Part shown: positions 55,721 to 64,000 of the stretch, piece after piece
How positions within the stretch are numbered: the first letter of the stretch is position 1
Layout: each line of letters opens with the position of its first letter
Assembly: GCA_020698575.1 (NCBI GenBank)
Contig: CM036252.1
Coordinates: forward strand, 28,597,206-28,661,205
Origin: Bostrychus sinensis
Lineage: Eukaryota; Chordata; Actinopteri; Gobiiformes; Eleotridae
Direction: 5' to 3'
DNA: 64,000 bases
Made by a program: the position numbers and the translations under genes
Notes under the pieces: generated by a model
The model's database searches: none
Told to the model about the DNA's origin: nothing
What the model saw: only the letters and a program-made list of their open reading frames with translations

Positions 55721-56254
55721 AGGACTTCTTCATTTAACGTCATCAAAAATCCTATCATTTTATATGTGTGCATTTGGAAGATACTGAATTGGACAGTTGA
55801 GGGGTGATAAAAAAAAAAAGGTGGTTGTGTGTTTAAAAAGACTTGAGACTCGGCTGATAAGCTGTAACATTAGCATATGAAAAAACAATGCTAACAAATC
55901 ATAGTCTTGTGACATTTTTACTGCCCTAAAAAGGCCAGGTATTAAATCAGATCTGATTAATGTGACATTTTGAACAATGCCAAAAATAGTTACGCTGCAC
56001 AATAAAATTATGGCTGTGTGAATGCCATTGCTGCACCCAGAGAACCTGAAATATTAGTTAGAGTTTAATTAGCTGTTAATTATGTGCACATTTACCTGGT
56101 GTATTTTGCATTCACTGTGAATGTAAACAATGAAAACTGAAAAAATTTAATCCTAAAATCAGGACAGAGCAAACCGTGTTCATAATAAGCCCATTAATTA
56201 GACATAAGTTTAGCAGAACTATTTATTTGCTCAGTGCATGAAGTATTGTCTTCC
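55721..56254. other. Anonymous AT-rich DNA
   Basis: Nothing recognised. Confidence 0.35.
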
Positions 56255-56258
56255 TTAA

Positions 56259-57018
56259 AGTTACACTGTGTAAGATTCCCGGTCTTGCGCCTCTAGAGGC
56301 CACAGGTGCCACTGCACCGTCGCAAAACGTAAACACTAGGGCCCCTCCTCCTTCTGAAACTGTGCGAGCGTGCGTCTATTTCCATCATTGTTTCAACTTT
56401 AGTTGACCTGCTGCTACCTTTGGAAGTTTAGACTGGATCTTCTATAGAGTTAGCGCTAGCGTTAGCTTATCAACAAATATCGCGCAATGGTCGCAGTAAA
56501 AACAACTAATAACTGTATGAAAAAGCACGTTCTAAAGAAAAAATAAAGAGGCTAATTTACCTGCCCAACAATAAAGATGCAAAAACGTGATCCGATTTGC
56601 AGCCTTCTCTGTCTCTCATCTGACGCCAGCGAGCAAAAGTCTGTCTGATGTTGACTCTTGTCTGCGATCTGGTGCGGTCCCTTTCACATTTTCTTTTTCT
56701 TGCCTCGTCCGACATTGTCTTCATCTTCTTGTGTCCTTCGGCCCTGACGAACTGGCGAAAATAACAACGCTAAAAGTAGCTTCATGGTTATACTGCACCT
56801 CAGGTATAAGAGCAGAAGGGAATGCCGTAAAGCAAGTCGTTTCCTGTCGTTTTCCTGAACAGCGGAGCGCTCCCGGCCAAGTTGCGAGGGTGGTTTCTCA
56901 GTACGGAAGCCCCGCTCGGAGCAATAGATCGCGCCTCAGGCCTTATAATCGCTCAAAAAATCACAAAAACAAGTCAGTATGCCCCATATATTTAGGAGAA
57001 AAGTTACACAGTGTAACT
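56259..57018. mobile_element. 760-bp TTAA-duplicating element
   Basis: A perfect 15-bp terminal inverted repeat, AGTTACACTGTGTAA at 56259-56273 and its inverse at 57004-57018, is flanked by TTAA at 56255-56258 and 57019-57022. TTAA is the target of piggyBac and Kolobok elements. The interior is CpG-rich compared with the surroundings ('ctccgacattgtc', 'gagcgctcccggcc') and may derive from the 5' region of an autonomous element; a 162-codon frame starting at 56587 crosses the right terminus and is not a transposase. The family is familiar from teleost genomes by its ends. Confidence 0.85.
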
Positions 57019-57022
57019 TTAA

Positions 57023-57334
57023 GCTCAATGAGTATATATCCATTGAGGTCTGATATCCACACTGCTCTGTGGTGAACAGCAGTTTGATCAGTTTCATGGC
57101 TGGAGTTATAATTTTTGTCCGAGGCTTCTTTATTGTATGAAGAAAACTGTGTAGCCTGTGGTGGGTAAAACCAATGTGACACTGTGCCTTCATGTCTTTA
57201 TGTGTGGGTTCTGGTGTGTTAAAAGGCTCTAAAATTTCCCCCCAAAATTGTGCACCCACACTGAAGACCTTAGCACCCCCATCAGCCCCACCTGGAAAAA
57301 ATCTCTGGCGCCGCCACTGACATTCGCCCCTTCA
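57023..57334. other. Anonymous DNA
   Basis: Near 57260-57320 the words 'agcacccccatcagccccac' and 'tctctggcgccgccactgac' resemble the terminus of a hAT-type fish element but cannot be paired with an opposite end. Confidence 0.3.
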
Positions 57335-57500
57335 CCCTCTAACCAGAAGTTTGGCGGTTTAATTCCCAGTACCGGCATTGCATACTACTATCTTGTCCTT
57401 GGGCAAAACACTTCACCAACCTTATCTAATAACTGGTGCCACGATGAAGAGACAATCTGTGTTATAACTTTACCTGTCAGTGGCCTAATCAGTGTATAAT
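57335..57500 (+). mobile_element. tRNA-related SINE
   Basis: 'accagaagtttggcggttta' and 'attcccagta' (box-B-like), followed by 'cttgtccttgggcaaaacac' and 'ttcaccaacctta', the same order as the copy at 14247-14547. The 3' tail is not preserved. Confidence 0.62.
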
Positions 57501-57654
57501 CACTAGAGAAAGGGTTTTCTAATTTTCTCTGGAATGTTTTGGTTTAGTGAAAGTGCATGAAAATTGACTGCACTGATTGTTTTTTGCTAGCCATGTGCTT
57601 TCGTTTAACAAAGAATTCAAGCTATGTTATGGCTTTTTGGAGAAAGAAATTTGA

Positions 57655-57785
57655 AATTAATAAATGTGACCGAAATTGTGTGAGAGGATTGTATATGTTA
57701 ATGGAAAGTAATAAAAAAATAATAATAATAATACAGAATAAACGTGACGGAAATTGTGGGAGAGGATGTGTGTTAGTTGGTAAGT
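57655..57785 (+). repeat. 78-bp imperfect tandem duplication
   Basis: 'gtgaccgaaattgtgtgaga' at 57666 recurs as 'gtgacggaaattgtgggaga' at 57744, and 'ggatt/ggatg' and 'gaaagtaat/gtaagtaat' also repeat. An AAT run separates the units. Confidence 0.65.
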
Positions 57786-57844
57786 AATTCAAAATGCACA
57801 CAAAAGAAACCCAAGTGCAAAACGAAAGTTAAATCATTTTTAAC

Positions 57845-58345
57845 CAGAAGCACTTGGAGAGTGCAGACCTCCACCAAGGCCCTTTGGCCCTATCTCACAT
57901 TGGAAAAAATATAGTGGCCAAACCTGGGTTTAAATATCGCAACAAAATTGTTAAAAGGCAGTCATCTAGACTTGGTTTTTAAAGTTGAAGATATTTCACC
58001 TCATATCCAAGAGGCTTTCTCAATTCTGAAATTGAACTGGTAAGCGAGCTGATTTATTTAGTCTAATAGCATTAATAGCATTTCGTTTCAGCTCTAAAAC
58101 TCCTCATTCAGCATAAACCAGCTCTCTTGCCAGTTTAATTTCAGAATTGAGAAAGCTTCTTGAATAAGAGGTGAAATGTCTTCAGATTTAAAAAAACAAG
58201 TCCAGATGACTGCTTTTTAAAACTTTTGTTGCAGTTTAATTAGCCTGGATGAGTGAGAATCTTCACAGACTGTGACAGATAGTTATCATGAAGTTCAAGG
58301 GTAAATGCTGTATCCATTGAGTCAATACACCCTACTTAGTAACTC
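57845..58345 (-). mobile_element. 'ggctcaatgg' repeat member D, split
   Basis: The left part (57845 to about 57929) has 'agaagcacttggagagtgca', 'gacctccaccaaggccc' and 'ggccctatctcaca'. The right part (about 58283-58345) has 'aagttcaagggtaaatgctg' and 'tatccattgagtc'. These are the two ends of one minus-strand family member separated by the Penelope-like hairpin unit. Confidence 0.58.
57930..58275. mobile_element. Penelope-like terminal hairpin, long copy
   Basis: Inverted arms at about 57939-58051 and 58120-58232 (~113 bp each, ~85 percent identical) surround a ~68-bp loop. The right arm reads gagaaagcttcttgaataag, i.e. the EKAS-x-IRGE protein end also found at 34478-34640, then 'acaagtccagatgactgc' and 'ttttgttgcagtttaattag', then 'cctggatgagtgagaatctt'. 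The outer word is the one that borders such elements in fish. Only terminal sequence is present, with no reverse transcriptase. Confidence 0.6.
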
Positions 58346-59184
58346 ACAGCACATTCATTCCATTTCATTCAACCCATTGCAATTTGCCAGACATCTTGTT
58401 CATGCAGAAATTGCGAATCCTGTGGCTAATGCACTTTTGCCCATTGAAAGTGTATTGTGTTCGTATATCAAACTCATTTTGCTATGTGACTTATTCCAGA
58501 TGAGAAGCGGCAGTGAAGGCGGTGAAGACGTGAGGACACAAACAAACAGAGGACACATATTTGCATTCATGTCTGCCAAAGGAAGGAACGACATGCAAGC
58601 TCACAGTTATTAAAGAATTGACAGTAGCTGACAGAAATATAGCTCAATTTTCTTGTGGCCCTGTGCACCTTTGAATTCTGAACAGGGTGGGCATGTCATG
58701 CGGAACGCTGACAGGTGTTTGCGTCGCCTTTCCATTACTATTGGCTGTATTACATATACAAATAGTATTGAAAAGGCTTTCTCCTATCTCTGTCCATTCC
58801 CAGTCATCTACCTGAATGATTCAATTGAGTTGTGGCTGGAATCAGAAATATACTGTCATGTCATGTCAAGGTTTTCATAGATACTGTGGACAGATTTGTC
58901 TGGCTGACGGCTTCTGGATGATATATTGTGATGCCAAAGTGAAAACTCAAAAGTTCAGTAGCAATAGTGAAGAGAAGGACCAGCACGTTGCAGGAGGGAA
59001 GCCTATAATTTGTATGTAGCTGGAGTAACCCGCCATATGTATTTGGGCTACTAAAAGCACAGTGTAATCATCATAAAATCTCTACTGCTTGCATATCTAC
59101 CTTCCTAAGTACCAAAGAGACCAATGGCATGCATAGTTTGCGTTATTAGTTCTATAATTTAAAAATGTTGTAAGGTTGGGCAAC
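58346..59184. other. Anonymous DNA
   Basis: No gene supported. The 102-codon frame at 58305-58613 begins inside the dispersed repeat and shows no domain. Confidence 0.35.
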
Positions 59185-59300
59185 CATAGTGGCAGTGGTT
59201 AGTACTCCTGCCTCTCAATGGTAAGGTTTAAACCTAGGGGTGGCGTATAACTGTGTCATTAGGGGGCAATATTATGGTTTTATTTATGTTTGTCACCTCT
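59185..59300 (+). mobile_element. tRNA-related SINE head fragment
   Basis: 'tagtggcagtggttagtact' and 'cctgcctctcaatggtaagg' with 'tttaaacct' correspond to the A-to-B box region of the 54.1-kb SINE. The body is lost after about 59260. Confidence 0.5.
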
Positions 59301-60079
59301 AAAATGCATTGCGTGCTTTACAACCTTTAACCCTCATCCTATCAACCTGTTTTACATACATAGATTTCTGAGTGGGGTCACCTTGTACCCCAGAGATAAA
59401 AAAAACGGTGAAAAAAATAACTAAATACTTGCTTTAAGAGCCTGTCTGTTGTGTGTGGACATTGTGGTCCTGAGCCTCAGTAAACCTGGACAAACTTAAA
59501 AATGGCAGTGACATTGAGCCCCTAACCCCCTCTAATGTGTGGTACATCAAATATTGATGCTCTGTGAAAGTAAAACTAAAGTGAGAAAAACATATAAGAT
59601 GAATTTTACAGGCAATGAATTTGTGTTGATCAAATTCTCAAAATACATGACAGACCAGAAACAACTGTATGAAGTTGCAGACAAGAAGTAGCCTGAAAAA
59701 GTCATGAAAAATAACAGCGGACAAAAAAAGCATCTCTGAGCAGCTCTGAGCTTTTGGATAAATAAATGGGAGCAGACTGGATATAGAGAGCTTGTTGATT
59801 GGTCAGCGGCTAGAGGATTACTCAAAGAGACATGAATTAAACAAAATACAACTCCAGATATGTTTTTGACAAAGCAACAACATTATAACATGGTAGAAAA
59901 CCTAATAAAAATCTACCAGCCAATCATTCATCGTCTTCCTCTTAATTTTGTTAGAAGTTGTGAAAGGCTGATGACTATCCCTGCAACTAGGGGCCTAGGT
60001 GGGGTGCACCTCAGACAATGGCCCATTACTTGCAAGGTTGAACCAAAGACCTACATTCACTGAAAATTATATCCAGTTC
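59301..60079. other. Anonymous DNA
   Basis: A 'gagtggggtcaccttgtacc' stretch near 59370-59392 recalls the TTAA-type elements but no end can be defined. No gene seen. Confidence 0.3.
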
Positions 60080-60310
60080 CTTTTGTCCTTTTCCAGCTAC
60101 ATGGCAACAGTTACAGCTGACCTCTACGCGGTGCACTGAGCCCTTTCAAATGGCCCCTGTCCAAGGACACCGGGCCATGAGGAGCGCTTGATAAATGCTC
60201 GAGGGCCGCACTACGGACTGGTCGGCATTGGTAGGGGCCGCGGTGACAAACAGCCTATAGTGTGTAACACAGTTTAATGGGCGCCAGAGTGGACGACCTT
60301 CACTTCCACT
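60080..60310. other. Conserved-looking GC-rich block
   Basis: The most GC-rich non-repeat block in the right half ('accgggccatgaggagcgct', 'gtaggggccgcggtgacaaa'), without open frames. A possible conserved regulatory element or exon of a non-coding transcript; not tested. Confidence 0.3.
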
Positions 60311-62895
60311 TCCACAACATCTTCTTCATTGTATGAATGTGGCTATTGTGTGATTGTTGGGTTGTATAGATATATATATTGGAGGTGTGTTGATGGCAAG
60401 TTTGTGTCAGGCCACATTTGCACCTATATTGGCTGATTTGAAGTGTTTTGGAAAAAAATACAGTGGGAATAGCAATAGGCATTCTTTGGAAACAGAAAAT
60501 CGACTCAGAGACATCGACAGTGCAATTCAGTGTCTTCAAAAAGGGCACACTTTGCATTATTCCAGTATTTTGCTGTGCAAGGCTGAGGTATGGATGATTC
60601 ATGGGCTTCATAAATATTATCTATTTGTCACCAGCGTTACATTTTTGCTCCTGCAACATGTAGCTTCAACAGTGACGAGAAAAGATAATGTCAAAGTCAC
60701 ATATTAAGGTGTTTAATTTAATACTTTTAGTCACTTGTGTCCATATATTTCTACTGACAATATGTATTTCAAAGATTGTTTTCCTTACACTTTGAGTCAG
60801 AAATCTCCACCTCAGTTGTGCCTAATTTTTACATGAAAACATAAACTAACTTGCAATACTTTTTTTTCTTCTTATATATATTAGTAATCTACTGGAAAAG
60901 TTTCACATTGATATCAGGTAGTCCAAAAAAAAAAAAAAAAAAAAAAAAAAATTCACCTCCAGTGTCTTGAGTTAAATCAAGCTAAATTGTTGATAGTCGC
61001 ATGTTGAGCCTAGCGCAATACATTTTCAATGGAAGAATTACTAATTGTATTATCCAAAAGCATGTATTTCATTGAACTGTTGAACCTAAAGAGCCTGGAG
61101 TTAATGAATGAACAGATGTCTCAAGTTTCAGTTCACCCATTATTTAGGCTGTAATTTGCCTCAGGCCCCAAGTTGCAAGGTTAGGCTTCTGCCACCCACA
61201 AAACATAACAAGGTTAACAGAGAAAGAAAATTAATAAATGGACAAAAGTTGCACTGGGACATACTCGATGTGCAGGGTTTAGTGAAGCCATGACTCTGCT
61301 GTTGCTTAGTACAGAACAAGAACAGTAACTGGCATTAATTATGATGATAATTATGAGTTTATCTTTCAGATTGGTTAGGGTTATTCTTATGTTACTTGTG
61401 CACATGTATGTGGCAGTAAAATCAGATCCGTCATGTTTGTCCTTTTATGCTGTACCAAGCCTTAATTCTTAATCCAATACCTGTATTCATTGTCTTTTAT
61501 TTGTTCAGCTAAAATAAATTGACATTAATGATCACCAGTCAAACAGAGGCAGAAACAAGAACATGTTCTGAGTTTGTGGTGAGCTAATTTTGGATGTTGT
61601 AAAAATAAGCCAAATCACAAAATCGAGTTCAGCGGAAATTAGCATCCTCCAAGCGCCGCGCTGTTTCCCGTCTTGTGGCTAATGATACTGCTAGCGTCCA
61701 GAGCAGCTATATACTGACTGAGGAGACTCTGCAGATGCAAAAAAAAAAAAAAAAAAAACATTTGCTTGCTGTATAAATTATAACACAGCTGGAGTTTTAA
61801 TCTAGAGAGGGCTTTAACTAAGACACTGATGTCTTTACTGATGTCACTGTGAGAGTAATGCACACTGCTGCCGTTTCACTGTTGTTTTGTACAGACATTC
61901 TGCATAAAAATATACATGCAGACTAATTTAAAAATAATAAACCTACATTTAAGTAGCTTTTTATGTCAACAAGAGAAAAAAATCTTGCTTAAAATAAATT
62001 GGCAAAAAAAATTTTATAAGTCATATTTGTTGTCTAAAAACAACTAATTTTAATGGCTTTACTTTGCTCCATCATAACGCATAAGAGAGCACATTTTCTC
62101 CTTCTGATGTCATAACAAATTACATTGCTGTGAAGGCTGTGATATCTTTTCAAGAGACAATGCACTGCCTGGAGCGGACTATATGTAAATGAAGTCAGAC
62201 GGGTGGTGAATTTTATTGTAGAGGTGGACTGTTTTTTAAAGAGAGAAATGAAGAAAAGCCTCAGTGCCTTTTTTAATTTGCTTCTGAGAAATCCTGGCTT
62301 TTGAAATTGGTGGACATAGCAACGCCTTAGGTGTGCACTCTCAAGATGTTGCAAGAATGTTAGCAGTACCTCTGCTGTCAGATATCATTTGTATCATCTC
62401 ACACTTGTTTAAACAGTACATCTTATTTGGTTAATTTAAAACAAAAGCACAAATGGAATAGAAGTTTTAACCAATTGTGAACTTTTTATTTTCTACCAAT
62501 GTCCTGTTATGGATCATTGGGGCTAGGAGCTTTCCAAGCTACTATTGGCTTGAAGTCGAGTACACCTTGGACTACCACTAGATAATTGCAGGGCTAACGC
62601 TTGCGTGCTATTCAAAAATTCATACAAAGTGTATGCTAACAAATGAAAAGATAACCTTAAAGACTGTAAGGCTGAGAGCATCTGATCGTTTAGTAGAGTT
62701 TAGTGAAATTTTATTAGTTTATAACCAATGTTTTGTGTACACCTTTTTTCAGTTACATGTTAGTTTAAGAGGCTGCTGTGCATTTTTCAACAAGTTTGTT
62801 TAATAATCATGCACCGTCCACTCCAACTATGTCACCAGAACACCTGAAAGTTAATGGCGATTAATGCAGTCTACAGTGTTAGCGGCAGTTTACAC
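60311..62895. other. Long unique AT-rich DNA
   Basis: Poly-A runs at about 60926-60951 and 61739-61759. Open frames up to 117 codons (60354-60707) have no recognisable domain. The 62040-62350 part is somewhat more complex. Confidence 0.35.
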
Positions 62896-62899
62896 CCCT

Positions 62900-63288
62900 T
62901 TAACACTAGAAGAGCTATCATGGCACTACCGCCTAGAACAGTCGGGAGGTCATTTTGACCCACACTACTAGTAGTCTTTTACTGGTACATTTGTTTTTTT
63001 GTTTTTGTTTTTTTCATAATGACATGTAAAAAAGGATACAGAACCATTACATCAAAATGTCTGTTTTTTGTTATTCTGGCAATATAACTGGAGGTGAGCA
63101 ATATGACCATAAACTATATCATGGTATTTTTCAAAAATATGTTTTTCATTGTTTCGTGTTTTAGTTTACAGTGACAAATGCAATATAAAATAAACAAGCA
63201 AGTATTGTACAGTGCAGTACTTTCTAAAACAGCCGTGAGTGCATTTTTGGCATAAGGGAGAAAATGACCTCCAGGCTGTTCTAGGTAC
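62900..63288. mobile_element. TTAA-type, piggyBac-like element
   Basis: TTAA at 62900-62903 is followed by CACTAGAAGAGC, then 'gcctagaacagtcgggaggt' and 'cattttgaccc'. The right side has 'aaatgacctccaggctgttc' and 'taggtacaa', an inverted partner whose final TTAA has probably mutated. It is related to 37857-38754. The interior near 63093-63140 contains 'gagcaatatgaccataaact', like another abundant fish repeat. Confidence 0.5.
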
Positions 63289-63774
63289 AACTGAAACCAC
63301 TCAAATTTTGTCTTTTAACCCAGAATCTCCACAACACATAAGATGACTTTAAAGAAAAGTCATGGACTGTATTTTTTTTTTCTGTTGTTGTTTTTTGTAT
63401 ACAAAAAAGTTACATGTTTTCATATATATATACATTGTTTTTAATTTTAAGAAAACCTCATTTGCAAAGTTGTTTACAAAAAATATCCATCTCCTGAAGA
63501 CCTGAAACTGCATGTCAGAGCCAAAATAAACTATTCATGGGTGTTTTAGGACATTGGAAGGAATGAAAACCATACATTTTTGCAGAAAACCAGGAGAGCT
63601 AACCATGCTAAAATTGTATACGACTATGCTATGTAAACTCATATTTATTCTTGCACTATACTAACAATATGTGTGTTAAAAGGGGCAGCATTTTTGGCAA
63701 AACACCCCACGCTGCAAACCCTGCTGAATGATTGGGAATAAAATGACACATAATGGTCTATTTTCTATGTCCAC
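63289..63774. other. Anonymous AT-rich DNA
   Basis: Nothing recognised. Confidence 0.35.
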
Positions 63775-64000
63775 AGTTTTTGCCTTCCGCCTCGGCTCCC
63801 GGCACTTTCAGTTAGCGCCTGCTTAGCATTCTGCCCTTTTCCCTCTTCCTATGTAATCACCATTCTAAACAGGTAGTAATCAGGCCGGCCCGGGGAGAGG
63901 CTGAATGTGCAGGCTGTGCTCTGATTGGGAACAACATGTTGGCCTCCCCACTGATGGCTGCTCCATTTTGATTTCTATAAAATTCCTCCATGCGTTCACG
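63775..64000. other. Conserved-looking block at window edge
   Basis: Complex, GC-richer sequence ('ccgcctcggctcccggcact', 'aatcaggccggcccggggag', 'gatggctgctccattttgat') without repeats, cut by the end of the window. A candidate conserved element or the approach to an exon; neither is shown. Confidence 0.3.

Noticed and set aside
56587..57075. 162-codon plus-strand open frame, the longest in the window
   Set aside because: It lies inside the 760-bp TTAA element, runs across its right terminus and shows no protein-family signature.

Overview
This is teleost fish nuclear DNA. The evidence is the mobile-element content: Tc1/mariner relatives, hAT and PIF/Harbinger-type miniature elements, tRNA-headed SINEs with the GGATGGATGG-tailed body common in percomorph fishes, an L2/CR1-like LINE tail and Penelope-like ends. 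Base composition is AT-rich, homopolymers are long, and there is no compact coding, so bacterial, viral and organellar origins are excluded. The family assignments come from remembered fish repeat sequences; no database search was run.

I find no convincing complete protein-coding gene. The longest open frames (up to 162 codons) lie in transposon interiors, low-complexity tracts or AT-rich filler. The window is best read as a large intron or an intergenic stretch. Three plus-strand places look splice-like: an 18-nt candidate microexon at 32063-32080 between an excellent acceptor and donor, an open frame after a good acceptor at 15238-15521 that faintly resembles the DUF3504/Crypton-type domain, and a weak terminal-exon candidate at 39146-39309. 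Several islands of complex, moderately GC-rich, repeat-free sequence could be conserved non-coding elements; the best is 40200-40700. That is only a guess without alignment.

Layout. 0-9 kb: SINE fragments, an L2-like LINE tail (1640-2092) and long AT-rich filler. 9-13.5 kb: a 195-bp tandem array split by a PIF/Harbinger-type element (9316-10006), a decayed mariner/Tc1 transposase (11981-12460), and an 0.8-kb long-inverted-repeat element carrying a retroposed tail. 16.7-17.8 kb: the most unusual object, a fold-back element whose two arms are tandem arrays of one ~20-bp word, with 45-bp and 64-bp higher-order units. 24.4-26.2 kb: a hAT-like element, an essentially perfect 35-bp hairpin directly beside it, and a hAT element with a second hAT inside it. 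32-38.8 kb: microexon candidate, Penelope-like hairpin, hAT elements, SINE, and a TTAA-flanked element with a Tc1 miniature element nested in it. 39.8-43.4 kb: Tc1 remnant, the conserved-looking island and two hAT elements with perfect 8-bp target duplications. 47.4-53.2 kb: a 'gacttgg' degenerate repeat, Tc1 remnant, and two members of a dispersed repeat each split by a hAT element. 54-58.3 kb: a well-preserved SINE, a 760-bp TTAA element and a second, longer Penelope-like hairpin. 59-64 kb: mostly unique sequence, one TTAA-type element and a conserved-looking block at the right edge.

Many elements nest inside one another, and sister copies in the window act as empty-site controls. This allows insertion boundaries to be given to the base and relative insertion order to be deduced.
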